A stretch of DNA of 64,000 bases, taken from positions 485,091-549,090 of the forward strand of contig QFQS01000002.1 in NCBI GenBank assembly GCA_003243455.1, in the 5' to 3' direction. The DNA is from Cereibacter sphaeroides (lineage in GTDB: Bacteria; Pseudomonadota; Alphaproteobacteria; Rhodobacterales; Rhodobacteraceae). The notes under the pieces are model-generated. The model saw nothing but the letters and a program-made list of their open reading frames with translations, did no database searches and was not told the DNA's origin. Position numbers and translations under genes: made by a program. This document shows, in pieces, positions 49,845 to 57,812 of this stretch (position 1 is its first letter; every line of letters begins with the position of its first letter).

Positions 49845-50771
49845 ATGGACGGCAAGACCGAAGGTTGGACCCGCGCGGCGGAGCACAGGCTGCTTCTCGT
49901 CACCGGTCCGTCCGGCGCAGGCCGCAGCACCGCCATCCACGCGCTGGAGGATCTGGGTTATGAGGTCATCGACAACCTGCCGCTGAGCCTTGTGCCGCGA
50001 CTGATCGACGGACCGCCGCATGGTCGGCCCATCGCACTGGGACTGGACGTGCGCAACCGCGACTTCAACTCGACGGCCCTGATCGAACTGATCGACAGCC
50101 TGACGCGCGACCCGCGTGTGACGCCGGAGGTTCTGTATCTCGATTGCGCACCAGATGAGCTGAGCCGCCGCTTCAGCCAAACCCGTCGCCGTCACCCATT
50201 GGCGCCGGCGGAGACCGCAGCAGAGGGCATCGAACGCGAGATCGACCTGCTGGCCCCGATCCGTGTCCGGGCGGACAACCTGATCGACACCACCGAGATG
50301 AGTCCGCACGACCTGAAGGCCGAGATCGGTGCGTGGTATGGTGGCAGGACCGCAACCCGGCTGGCGGTTTCTCTGCAGTCCTTTTCCTACAAGCGGGGCG
50401 TGCCGCGCGGAGTGGACACGATTTTCGACTGCCGCTTCTTGCGCAACCCGCATTGGGAAGCCGCCTTGCGGGCGCTGGACGGGCGCGATCCGCGCGTCGC
50501 CACTTATGTCGAGAGCGATCCGAGGTTTGCCGAATTCTTCCAGCGGTTGACGGAGATGATCCTGTTTCTGCTGCCGGCCTATGTCGCCGAGGGCAAGGCG
50601 CATCTCACCATCGGCTTTGGCTGCACGGGCGGGCAACATCGCTCTGTTGCAGTTGCAGAAAAACTGGGCAATGTGCTTGCAGAATCCGGTTGGACCGTGG
50701 CGCTGCGCCATCGCGAGCTGGAACGCAGGGTGCAGTCGGCACCCGACGGGGCAGGGGTGAGGGGCGCGTGA
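49845..50771 (+). CDS. rapZ: RNase adapter protein RapZ
   Basis: A P-loop protein of 308 residues, formerly YvcJ/YhbJ. The nucleotide loop is VTGPSGAGRSTAIHALEDLG, with Arg27 in place of the usual Lys, a common form in the family. GYEVIDNLPLSLVP and the C-terminal GFGCTGGQHRSVAVAEKL, the RNA/metabolite-binding domain, are characteristic. In E. coli it guides RNase E to a small RNA that sets GlcN6P synthase; here the role is inferred. ATG 49845 is taken as start. The stop overlaps the EIIA gene by GTGA. Confidence 0.93.
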   Translation: MDGKTEGWTRAAEHRLLLVTGPSGAGRSTAIHALEDLGYEVIDNLPLSLVPRLIDGPPHGRPIALGLDVRNRDFNSTALIELIDSLTRDPRVTPEVLYLDCAPDELSRRFSQTRRRHPLAPAETAAEGIEREIDLLAPIRVRADNLIDTTEMSPHDLKAEIGAWYGGRTATRLAVSLQSFSYKRGVPRGVDTIFDCRFLRNPHWEAALRALDGRDPRVATYVESDPRFAEFFQRLTEMILFLLPAYVAEGKAHLTIGFGCTGGQHRSVAVAEKLGNVLAESGWTVALRHRELERRVQSAPDGAGVRGA

Positions 50772-51169
50772 TTGGTATCGTGATTGTCGCACATGGCGGG
50801 CTGGCGAAAGAGTATCTTTCCGCCGTCGAACATGTCGTGGGCAAACAGGACGGCGTCCGGGCCATCTCGATCGAGGATGATCACGACCGCACCATAAAGC
50901 AGAGCGAGATTCTGGCGGCCGCCGATTCCGTAGACACGGGCGACGGGGTGGTGGTTGTGACCGACATGTTCGGCGGATCGCCGTCGAACCTGTCGCTGCG
51001 CGCCTGTCGGGCGACGGATCGCCGGATTGTCTATGGCGCGAACCTGCCGCTCTTGATCAAGCTGGCGAAGTCGCGCAACCTCAGCGTTCCAGTGGCAGTA
51101 GAGCATGCGCTGGAAGCAGGACGCAAGTATATCAATAGCTTCGACGTCGGCGGGCGCGAATTCGGGTGA
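50768..51169 (+). CDS. PTS EIIA component, mannose/fructose (EIIA-Man) type
   Basis: A 133-residue EIIA-Man domain. The phospho-accepting His9 is in IVIVAHGGLA, and VVTDMFGGSPSNLSL is the second family block. No EIIB, EIIC or EIID genes lie nearby, so it is likely a regulatory receiver of phosphate from HPr rather than part of a sugar transporter. GTG 50768 overlaps rapZ. HPr follows after 4 nt. Confidence 0.92.
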   Translation: MIGIVIVAHGGLAKEYLSAVEHVVGKQDGVRAISIEDDHDRTIKQSEILAAADSVDTGDGVVVVTDMFGGSPSNLSLRACRATDRRIVYGANLPLLIKLAKSRNLSVPVAVEHALEAGRKYINSFDVGGREFG

Positions 51170-51173
51170 CAGT

Positions 51174-51443
51174 GTGAGCGGGCGTCAGCTGGAAATCGTC
51201 AACGAAAAAGGGCTGCATGCCCGCGCCTCGGCCAAGTTCGTCGAGGTCGTTGAAAGTCATGACGCAACGGCAGAAGTGATCAAGGACGGCATGTCTGTGT
51301 CGGGCGACTCGATCATGGGCCTTTTGATGTTGGCAGCCTCGCGCGGAACCTCTATTGAGGTCCGGACCAGCGGCGCTGAGGCCGAAAAGCTGGCCGATGC
51401 CCTGGAGCAGTTGGTTGCAAGTCGTTTCGGAGAATCGTTCTGA
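51174..51443 (+). CDS. Phosphocarrier protein HPr
   Basis: HPr (89 residues) carries phosphate at His15 in EKGLHARASAKF from enzyme I. It also has Ser46 in SVSGDSIMGLLML, the HprK target site. Both regulatory sites are thus intact. The start is GTG 51174, five nucleotides after the EIIA stop. Enzyme I (ptsP) is not in the window. Confidence 0.93.
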   Translation: MSGRQLEIVNEKGLHARASAKFVEVVESHDATAEVIKDGMSVSGDSIMGLLMLAASRGTSIEVRTSGAEAEKLADALEQLVASRFGESF

Positions 51444-51489
51444 CACGAAGATCAGGCCGCGCCGCAGGAAAGCCGGAGATGTAAGGGCT

Positions 51490-52362
51490 GTGCCCGAAAC
51501 TTCAGAGGGGCAGGGCCTGTCGATCGGCGATCCGGGCTACAAGCCATATGACAAGCGCCGCCTGTCCTATGCAGGCACCTTTACCGATCCTCGCAAGGCC
51601 GGGCTGATCCGGGCCATTGAATGGGCGACAGGCAAGCTGCGCCTGCTGCACCTTATCCGCAAGTTCGAAGCCATGGGACCGGCGCAGGGGCTGGAGTTCT
51701 GGCAGCGCACGCTGGACATCATGGGCATCGAGGTGACGACCCCGCCCGAGCAGGTCGCGCTGATCCCCAAGACCGGGCCGGTCGTGGTGGTGGCGAACCA
51801 CCCGCATGGGTTGGTGGACGGCCTGGTCATGGCGCGTCTGGTCATGCAGGTGCGCCCGGATTTCAAGATCCTGACCCGTTCCCTGCTGACCGGGATCGAG
51901 GAGATCGCCTATCACATGGTGCCGGTGCCGTTTCCGCATGAGGAGGACGCGCAGGAAAAGGGCCTTGAGATGCGCCGCATCTCGATGGAGCATCTGGCCA
52001 ATGGCGGTGTGCTGATCCTGTTTCCGGCGGGCAAGGTTGCGACCACGACCGGCTGGTGGGGGGATGCCATCGAGGCCGAGTGGAACGTCTTCACCGCCAA
52101 GATGGTGCAGAAAAGCAAGGCGACGGTCCTGCCGATCTTTTTCCCCGGCCAGAACTCGCGGCTTTATCACATCGCCGACAAGGTCTCTCCTTCGGTCCGG
52201 CAGGGGCTGCTGCTGCACGAGATCAAATATGCGCTGAACCGTCCACAGCGGCCGGTGATCGGTCAGCCGATCAGCCCCGAGGAATGCGCGCCCTGGGCCG
52301 GTAACCCGCGCGGCTTTGTGGCCTGGCTGCGGGAAAAGACGCTGGCGCTGAAGGGCAGGTAA
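51490..52362 (+). CDS. Lysophospholipid acyltransferase family protein
   Basis: A 290-residue PlsC-type acyltransferase. The motif NHPHGLVDG replaces the classical NHxxxxD box in the form seen in OlsA/OlsB-like and hemolysin-related acyltransferases. LILFPAGKV is the second substrate block. It probably acylates a lyso-lipid at the cytoplasmic membrane; the acceptor is unknown. GTG 51490 is used, with AAGGG close upstream. It lies 46 nt downstream of HPr, perhaps in the same unit, and is convergent with the hydroxybutyryl-CoA dehydrogenase gene. Confidence 0.8.
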   Translation: MPETSEGQGLSIGDPGYKPYDKRRLSYAGTFTDPRKAGLIRAIEWATGKLRLLHLIRKFEAMGPAQGLEFWQRTLDIMGIEVTTPPEQVALIPKTGPVVVVANHPHGLVDGLVMARLVMQVRPDFKILTRSLLTGIEEIAYHMVPVPFPHEEDAQEKGLEMRRISMEHLANGGVLILFPAGKVATTTGWWGDAIEAEWNVFTAKMVQKSKATVLPIFFPGQNSRLYHIADKVSPSVRQGLLLHEIKYALNRPQRPVIGQPISPEECAPWAGNPRGFVAWLREKTLALKGR

Positions 52363-52365
52363 GCC

Positions 52366-53241
52366 CTAGCGCGTCGGCACCGGGTGTTCGCCGCGATAGT
52401 CGTAGAAGCCGCGACCGGTCTTGCGGCCAAGCCAGCCGGCCTCGACGTATTTGGTAAGCAGCGGGCAGGGGCGATACTTGGTGTCGGCCAGCCCATCATG
52501 CAGCACGTTCATGATGGCAAGGCAGGTGTCCAGCCCGATGAAATCGGCAAGCTCCAGCGGCCCCATCGGATGGTTCGCGCCAAGTTTCAGCGACTCGTCG
52601 ATGGATTTGACCGAACCTACCCCCTCATACAGCGTATAGACGGCCTCGTTGATCATCGGCATCAGGATGCGGTTGACGATGAAGGCTGGGAAATCCTCGG
52701 CGCTGGCGGCGGTCTTGCCCAGTTTCTCGACCACCTCCAGCAACGTCTCGTAGGTGGGCGCATCGGTGGCGATGCCACGGATCAACTCGACCAGTTGCAT
52801 CACCGGCACGGGATTCATGAAGTGGAAGCCCATGAATTTTTCCGGCCGGTCGGTGCGCGAGGCGAGCCGCGTGATCGAGATGGACGAGGTGTTCGAGGTC
52901 AGGATCGTATGCGGCAGAAGATGCGGCAGCAGATCCTCGAAGATCGCCTGCTTGACCGTCTCACGTTCGGTCGCCGCCTCGATGATCAGGTCAGAGGGGC
53001 CAAGGTCGGCCAGCCGCAGCGTGCCTTTGATGCGCGCCAGCGCGGCGGCCTTTGCCTCTGCCGTGACCTTGCCGCGGGTGACCTGGCGTTCGATGTTGCG
53101 GTCGATGTTGGCCATGGCTTTGTCCAGGCTTTCCTGGCTGACGTCGGCCATCAGCACGTCGAACCCCGCAAGGGCAAAGACATGCGCGATGCCGCTGCCC
53201 ATCTGTCCCGCGCCCACGACGCCCACCTTGCGGATTTCCAT
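52366..53241 (-). CDS. 3-hydroxybutyryl-CoA dehydrogenase
   Basis: A 291-residue NAD(P)-dependent enzyme that interconverts (S)-3-hydroxybutyryl-CoA and acetoacetyl-CoA. The Rossmann motif VGVVGAGQMGSGIAHVFALAG is at the N-terminus (read as VGAGQMGSGIAHV). The catalytic His is in GFHFMNPVPVM with its Glu partner in ELIRG, and LGANHPMGPLELADFIGLD is in the C-terminal dimerisation domain. Length and motifs match Hbd/PaaH. It could serve butyrate or crotonyl-CoA metabolism alongside PhaAB. Confidence 0.93.
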   Translation of the reverse strand: MEIRKVGVVGAGQMGSGIAHVFALAGFDVLMADVSQESLDKAMANIDRNIERQVTRGKVTAEAKAAALARIKGTLRLADLGPSDLIIEAATERETVKQAIFEDLLPHLLPHTILTSNTSSISITRLASRTDRPEKFMGFHFMNPVPVMQLVELIRGIATDAPTYETLLEVVEKLGKTAASAEDFPAFIVNRILMPMINEAVYTLYEGVGSVKSIDESLKLGANHPMGPLELADFIGLDTCLAIMNVLHDGLADTKYRPCPLLTKYVEAGWLGRKTGRGFYDYRGEHPVPTR

Positions 53242-53340
53242 GCCCCGTCACCCCTGCTGTCTGCGGCGAACCTTAGGCATCTGCGCAGGGGCTGCGCAAG
53301 GCGGGCGGGTCGCGAAACTTGTCGGTGAATTGTCGCTTTA

Positions 53341-53388
53341 GCCATTTCGAAACGCTGAACCCGCAGTCTGAGTCGTGGGTGAAATGGC
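53341..53388. other. Inverted repeat in the leader of the DUF6473 gene
   Basis: GCCATTTC (53341-53348) is complementary to GAAATGGC (53381-53388), and the outer TGTCGC (53331-53336) also matches GGCGACA after a 4-nt offset. The right arm ends 18 nt before the start codon. It could be a leader hairpin or an operator pair. Confidence 0.35.
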
Positions 53389-53406
53389 GACACTTGGGTG
53401 GGTGGA

Positions 53407-54228
53407 ATGGCCTATGCTGATCCGGGCGACGGGGCGCTCGACTATTTTCCATGCCGGTACGGCGGATCAAAGATCCTGTTCCGTGGACCGCATCGGATCA
53501 TCAGAGGACGATTTAATGCAGTCATCGGTGGAACCGAGACCTATGGCAAGTTTGTAGCCGATCCTTTTCCCGCACTGATCGAGCGCGTCACGGGCGTGCC
53601 GATGCTCAATCTGGGTTGTGTGAATGCGGGGCCGGACGTGTTTCTGAACGAACCGGCGCTGCCCGGCATTCTTGAGGGTGCGGAGGTCGTCGTCGTGCAG
53701 GTGCTGGGGGCGCAAAACCTGACGAACCGCTTTTACGCGGTGCATCCGCGTCGGAACGACCGTTTTCTGCGTGCCGCCGATCCTTTGATTGCCATGTATC
53801 CGGAGGTGGATTTTACCGAGTTCCATTTTACCCGTCATATGTTGCAGGCGTTGCACGGTGCCGGGCCGGCTCGGTTTCAGGTGCTGGCGGAAGAGTTGCG
53901 GCAGGTCTGGACCCGGCGGATGGAACAGCTCCTATCGGCCCTGCCCGGTCGGGTGATCTTGCTGCGGATATCGGACCGTCCTGCTTCGGCTGAGGTGGGG
54001 CAGGAGATGGCCAGCCCCATCCTGGTCGATGCTGCGATGATCGAGGGGATAAGGCCGTTCGTATCGGACTATGTCGAGGTGATCAGCGCTGGCGTCCAGC
54101 CCGATGCGCTGGACGGTATGGTTTTCGCTCCGCTGGAACGTCTTGCCGCGGCAGAGGTGCCCGGTCCGGCGATACACCGGCAAGTGGCAGCAGCACTGGC
54201 GCCGAGGATGGTTGTTGCGCCGCCGTGA
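53407..54228 (+). CDS. DUF6473 family protein
   Basis: A 273-residue protein of a family I know mainly from Rhodobacterales. GGTETYGKFVADPFPALIE, NLGCVNAGPDVFLNEP and VVVQVLGAQNLTNRFYAVHP are the conserved blocks. The Gly-rich start and the Asn/Asp stretch recall SGNH-type hydrolases, but no catalytic triad can be assigned. The function is unknown. ATG 53407 follows GGGTGGGTGGA. It is convergent with the CTERM-protein gene across a terminator. Confidence 0.75.
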   Translation: MAYADPGDGALDYFPCRYGGSKILFRGPHRIIRGRFNAVIGGTETYGKFVADPFPALIERVTGVPMLNLGCVNAGPDVFLNEPALPGILEGAEVVVVQVLGAQNLTNRFYAVHPRRNDRFLRAADPLIAMYPEVDFTEFHFTRHMLQALHGAGPARFQVLAEELRQVWTRRMEQLLSALPGRVILLRISDRPASAEVGQEMASPILVDAAMIEGIRPFVSDYVEVISAGVQPDALDGMVFAPLERLAAAEVPGPAIHRQVAAALAPRMVVAPP

Positions 54229-54236
54229 AATGCAAA

Positions 54237-54257
54237 GGGTCGGCATTGCGCCGACCC
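54237..54257. terminator. Bidirectional hairpin between DUF6473 and CTERM genes
   Basis: GGGTCGGC and GCCGACCC form a perfect 8-bp stem with a 5-nt loop between two convergent stops, 8 nt after the plus-strand gene. The flanks are moderately A/T-rich. Confidence 0.7.
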
Positions 54258-54278
54258 AGGCTTGTCTATGGCTGTCGA

Positions 54279-54863
54279 TCAGGCCTTGCGGCGTTTGCGA
54301 AGTGCGACCAGCGCGCCGATACCGCCTGCCAGAAGCGGCGCAGCCGCCGGAACCGGCACGGCGGCCAGTTCGACGCCCTGCAGGATCGCACCCTGGTTGT
54401 CGCCTCCGCCGTTGGCAAAGCTCAGCTGGCCACCGGTGGTGGTGAATTTGAAGATAGCCGAGCCATCTTCCCAGGACGACAGATCCAGCTGCTTGCTGAA
54501 GCTGCCCAGCACGATCGTCACGATGTCATCGCCCGCGCCACGACGGTTGCCGAAGATTGCGACGGACAACTTGTAAGTGCCCGCAGCAAAGCTTTTCACC
54601 GTGGCAAAGACGCCGCCCTGACCGGTGCTGCCGTCGAGGTCAACGCAGTTCGTGCCGGTATTGCACAGGTTGCCGTAGGCGCTGCCGCTTGCCAGATAGT
54701 CGACCGTGCCGCTCAGCGCGGTCCAGTTCGGCGCAAAGACCGCGTTCGGCGCGCTCAGAACCGTGTTCGGGCCGTAGCCCGAGAAATCATCGGAGAATAC
54801 CGTGGCGGCCTGCGCGCCACCTGCCGTCGCAGCAACAACGGCCAAGGCCATCAAAATCTTCAT
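54279..54863 (-). CDS. Exported VPxPA-type CTERM sorting-signal protein
   Basis: A 194-residue secreted protein. It has a signal peptide (MKILMALAVVAATAGGAQA, cleavage before ATVFSDD), a beta-rich middle domain with one pair of Cys (LCNTGTNCVD), and a C-terminal tripartite tail. The tail is VPVPAAAPLL, a hydrophobic helix and RKRRKA. That tail is the VPLPA-CTERM/PEP-CTERM-like signal processed by exosortase-type or rhombosortase-type enzymes. No sorting enzyme lies in the window. It may be a surface or extracellular-matrix protein. Confidence 0.85.
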   Translation of the reverse strand: MKILMALAVVAATAGGAQAATVFSDDFSGYGPNTVLSAPNAVFAPNWTALSGTVDYLASGSAYGNLCNTGTNCVDLDGSTGQGGVFATVKSFAAGTYKLSVAIFGNRRGAGDDIVTIVLGSFSKQLDLSSWEDGSAIFKFTTTGGQLSFANGGGDNQGAILQGVELAAVPVPAAAPLLAGGIGALVALRKRRKA

Positions 54864-54956
54864 TGGGAAAAACCCTCAAATCGTTAAGACCGGCCCTCGG
54901 ATGAGCGGGGATTAAGTCGAATTTTGGGCATAGCTTTCCAGGTCGCTCAAACGCAA

Positions 54957-54981
54957 CAGGCCCGCAATCAATGCGGGCCTG
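54957..54981 (-). terminator. Terminator after etfA
   Basis: A 10-bp perfect stem (CAGGCCCGCA/TGCGGGCCTG) with a 5-nt loop lies about 40 nt after the etfA stop. On the minus strand TTGCGTTT follows, a modest T-rich tail. Confidence 0.75.
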
Positions 54982-55020
54982 CCTGAACCATTGTTTCAAA
55001 GGCCGAGGTCTCGATTCGCC

Positions 55021-55947
55021 TTACAGCTTTTCGATCATTTCCGGGACGACAGTGAACAGATCTCCTACCAGGCCATAGTCGGCGACCTGGAAGATCGGAG
55101 CCTCTTCGTCCTTGTTGATCGCGACGATGACTTTCGAGTCCTTCATGCCAGCAAGGTGCTGGATCGCGCCCGAGATGCCGACGGCGATGTAGAGGGTCGG
55201 CGCCACGACCTTGCCGGTCTGGCCGACCTGCCAGTCGTTCGGGGCGTAGCCCGAGTCCACAGCCGCACGCGAGGCACCCACGGCTGCGCCGAGCTTGTCG
55301 GCCAGCTTCTCGATCAACGCGAAGTCGGCTTCCGAGCCAACACCACGACCGCCCGAGACGACGATGCCCGCAGAGGTCAGCTCGGGGCGGTCAGAGGTTG
55401 CGGTCTTGTCCTCGACCCAGGTCGAGAGCGAGCCATCCTCGGCCGTTGCCAGCGCTTCGACCGGTGCTGAACCGCCAGCACCGACCGCATTGAAGGTCGC
55501 CGTGCGGACGGTGAAGACCTTCTTGCCATCAGCCGATTTCACGGTCTGGATCGCGTTGCCCGCATAGATCGGACGCTCGAAGCTATCGGCGTCGATCACG
55601 GCGGTCACGTCCGAGATCACCATGACATCCAGCAGAGCGGCAACACGCGGCATGACGTTCTTGTTGAACGCGGTCGCAGCGCCGGTGATGTGGCTGTAAT
55701 TCCCGGCCAGCGACACGATCAGCGCTGCGGTCGGCTCGGCCATGCCATGGCAATAGACGTGGTCACCGGCGAAGAGCACCTTCGACACGCAGTCCAGCTT
55801 GGCAGCCTCGGCCGCAGCGGCATCGCCGCCCTGGCCTGCGACCAGCACATGCACATCGCCCAGCGATTTCACGGCGGCGATGGTTTTGGCGACGGCGTCG
55901 GTGGCCAGTTGGCCCTCGTTCACATCGGCAAGCAGCAGAATGGCCAT
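55021..55947 (-). CDS. etfA: Electron transfer flavoprotein alpha subunit
   Basis: EtfA (308 residues) binds FAD and shuttles electrons from acyl-CoA and N-methyl-amine dehydrogenases to ETF-QO. The C-terminal FAD-binding domain has SGGRGVGSEADFALIEKLA, GASRAAVDSGYAPNDWQVGQTGK (as VDSGYAPNDWQVGQTGK) and YIAVGISGAIQHLAGM. The ATG shares one base with the etfB stop (TGATG). Its partner oxidoreductase is at 9222-10877. Confidence 0.96.
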   Translation of the reverse strand: MAILLLADVNEGQLATDAVAKTIAAVKSLGDVHVLVAGQGGDAAAAEAAKLDCVSKVLFAGDHVYCHGMAEPTAALIVSLAGNYSHITGAATAFNKNVMPRVAALLDVMVISDVTAVIDADSFERPIYAGNAIQTVKSADGKKVFTVRTATFNAVGAGGSAPVEALATAEDGSLSTWVEDKTATSDRPELTSAGIVVSGGRGVGSEADFALIEKLADKLGAAVGASRAAVDSGYAPNDWQVGQTGKVVAPTLYIAVGISGAIQHLAGMKDSKVIVAINKDEEAPIFQVADYGLVGDLFTVVPEMIEKL

Positions 55948-56708
55948 CAGATCACCCCCGCTTCGTCTTTGAGTTTCGCGATCAGCTCGTCGACCGAGCC
56001 GACCTTCACGCCGGCCTTGCGACCTGCGGGTTCGACGGTCTTGATGACCGAGAGGCGCGGCGTGACGTCGATGCCGTAGTCGGCAGGCGTCTTGGCGGCC
56101 AGCGGCTTGGCCTTGGCCTTCATGATGTTCGGCAGCGAGGCATAGCGCGGCTCGTTCAGGCGCAGGTCGACGGTGACGATCGTCGGCAGCTTGACCTTGA
56201 TGGTCTGCAGGCCCCCGTCCACTTCGCGCGTGACGGTGGCGCTGTCGCCCTCGATCGCGAGTTCCGAGGCGAAGGTCGCCTGGGACCAGCCGAGCAGAGC
56301 CGACAGCATCTGGCCGGTGGCGTTCATGTCGTTGTCGATCGCCTGCTTGCCTGCCAGGACGAGGCCCGGAGCCTCTTCCTTGACGACGGCGGCGAGGAGT
56401 TTCGCCACCGCCAGCGGCTCGATATCGGTCTGCACGTCGGCAGCGGCCTCGATCAGGATCGCGCGGTCAGCGCCCATGGCCAGCGCGGTGCGCAGCGTTT
56501 CCTGTGACTGCTTCACGCCGATGGAGACAACCACGACCTCGGTCGCGATGCCCTTTTCCTTCAGGCGGATCGCTTCTTCCACAGCGATCTCGTCGAAGGG
56601 GTTCATCGACATCTTCACGTTGGCCAGATCGACACCCGACCCGTCCGCCTTGACGCGAACCTTCACGTTGTAGTCGATCACCCGTTTGACAGGCACCAGC
56701 ACTTTCAT
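55947..56708 (-). CDS. etfB: Electron transfer flavoprotein beta subunit
   Basis: EtfB (253 residues) starts MKVLVPVKRVIDYNVKVRVK and carries the AMP-binding region. Also present are MSMNPFDEIAVEEAIRLKEK and the AGKQAIDNDMNATGQML block, and the dehydrogenase recognition loop lies near residue 190 (LNEPRYASLPNIMKAK). GGAAACGGGAG precedes the ATG. It is translated first in the etfBA pair. Confidence 0.96.
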   Translation of the reverse strand: MKVLVPVKRVIDYNVKVRVKADGSGVDLANVKMSMNPFDEIAVEEAIRLKEKGIATEVVVVSIGVKQSQETLRTALAMGADRAILIEAAADVQTDIEPLAVAKLLAAVVKEEAPGLVLAGKQAIDNDMNATGQMLSALLGWSQATFASELAIEGDSATVTREVDGGLQTIKVKLPTIVTVDLRLNEPRYASLPNIMKAKAKPLAAKTPADYGIDVTPRLSVIKTVEPAGRKAGVKVGSVDELIAKLKDEAGVI

Positions 56709-56730
56709 CGGCGCAATACTCCCGTTTCCT

Positions 56731-56746
56731 GCCCCTTTTCAGGGGC
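56731..56746 (-). other. Hairpin in the leader of etfB
   Basis: GCCCCT and AGGGGC pair perfectly across TTTC/GAAA, 23 nt upstream of the etfB ATG. It could terminate read-through from the ATR gene upstream or shape the leader; no T-run follows. Confidence 0.4.
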
Positions 56747-56834
56747 GCGCAAGCTCTCGCGCACGGTGTTAGCTGCTTCTGCCGGGGGGATACAGCGCAA
56801 AATCGACGCAGATTGTCGCTGATACGCCGCGTTT

Positions 56835-57413
56835 TCAGCTGTCGCGGGTCAGGCCGGGCACCCAGAGCACATCGTCCCGACCATCCCCATTGGCGATGCG
56901 GGCAGCGACGAAGAACCAGTCGGAAAGGCGGTTCAGGTATTTCACTGCCTCGGGGTTGACTGGTTCGTCCGCAGCAAGTTCGACCGTCAGCCGTTCGGCA
57001 CGGCGAGAAACCGTGCGACAGATGTGAAGCTGCGCCGCCAGCGGGTTGCCGCCGGGCAGGATAAAGCTGCGCAGCGGCGTAAGGCGGGCGTTCATCGCGT
57101 CGATTTCGGATTCGAGCCGCAGCACCTGAGTGGTGATGATCCGCAACGGCACATAGCCAGCCTCGTGGTCCTTCTCCATATCCGGGCGGCAGAGGTCCGC
57201 GCCGAGATCGAAGAGGTCGTTCTGGATGCGGGCGAGGGCTGCGTCGGCCTCTCCCCCGGCGTGAAGGCGGGCGGCGCCGATGAAGGCGTTGGTCTCATCC
57301 ACCGTTCCATAGGCGGTGACGCGGAGCGAATGCTTGGGAACACGGGTGCCGTTTCCAAGCGCCGTTTCGCCCGCATCGCCCGTTCGGGTGTAGATCTTGG
57401 ACAGAACGACCAT
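56835..57413 (-). CDS. Cob(I)alamin adenosyltransferase, PduO type
   Basis: A 192-residue ATR that makes adenosylcobalamin from cob(I)alamin and ATP. SKIYTRTGDAGETALGNG is the ATP-binding N-terminus, and RTVSRRAERLTVELA plus VKYLNRLSDWFFVAAR are the conserved C-terminal blocks. AdoCbl would serve methylmalonyl- and ethylmalonyl-CoA mutases, fitting the presence of mcd. It follows the HIG1-type gene by 4 nt on the same strand. Confidence 0.94.
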   Translation of the reverse strand: MVVLSKIYTRTGDAGETALGNGTRVPKHSLRVTAYGTVDETNAFIGAARLHAGGEADAALARIQNDLFDLGADLCRPDMEKDHEAGYVPLRIITTQVLRLESEIDAMNARLTPLRSFILPGGNPLAAQLHICRTVSRRAERLTVELAADEPVNPEAVKYLNRLSDWFFVAARIANGDGRDDVLWVPGLTRDS

Positions 57414-57417
57414 GGGC

Positions 57418-57627
57418 CTATCCCCCGAACTGACTGCGCACGGCGACGAACAGCAGGATCAGCGCAACCGCGAAAGCCTGAGCGTAAATCCGATAGCGCA
57501 TCAGCCTGTTGCCATGTTTGCGGTTGAACTCGCCGCCACGGGCAAAGCCCCCGATGCCGATCATGAGGATGACCAGCACTGCCAGAACGGCGATGGCGAC
57601 GACTATGAAAAGCGGATCGTTAGCCAT
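57418..57627 (-). CDS. HIG1-domain twin-transmembrane protein
   Basis: A 69-residue protein with two membrane segments (PLFIVVAIAVLAVLVILMIG and IYAQAFAVALILLFVAV) separated by GEFNRKHGNRLMRYR, the loop of the HIG1/RCF family. Bacterial members are associated with respiratory membrane complexes, but the role is unproven. GGGGGCC sits 3-9 nt before ATG 57627, which supports this start over the codon four residues upstream. It is co-oriented with the ATR. Confidence 0.8.
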   Translation of the reverse strand: MANDPLFIVVAIAVLAVLVILMIGIGGFARGGEFNRKHGNRLMRYRIYAQAFAVALILLFVAVRSQFGG

Positions 57628-57774
57628 TGTGGCCCCCATTTTCCTATCCGCTATCTAATCCGCCAGAGGCGGCGGGGAAAGACGGGCCGTTGTCGCAGAA
57701 GCTATTCGATTGCGGCCCGTTCCGGGCCACCCCTCTTGTCTCGCCGCCCGGCTTGCGCCGGACCGCTCGGGTTT

Positions 57775-57798
57775 TGGGTATTTGGGCAAAGAAGAAGC
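57775..57798 (+). repeat. Intergenic GGRTATTT repeat, copy C
   Basis: TTGGGTATTTGGGCAAAGAA followed by GAAG lies 15 nt beyond the stop of the minus-strand SDR gene, reading towards it. It aligns with copies A and B. The rest of the 185-nt spacer contains GC-rich short inverted repeats only. Confidence 0.6.
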
Positions 57799-57812
57799 CG
57801 CCGGGTTTGGTC

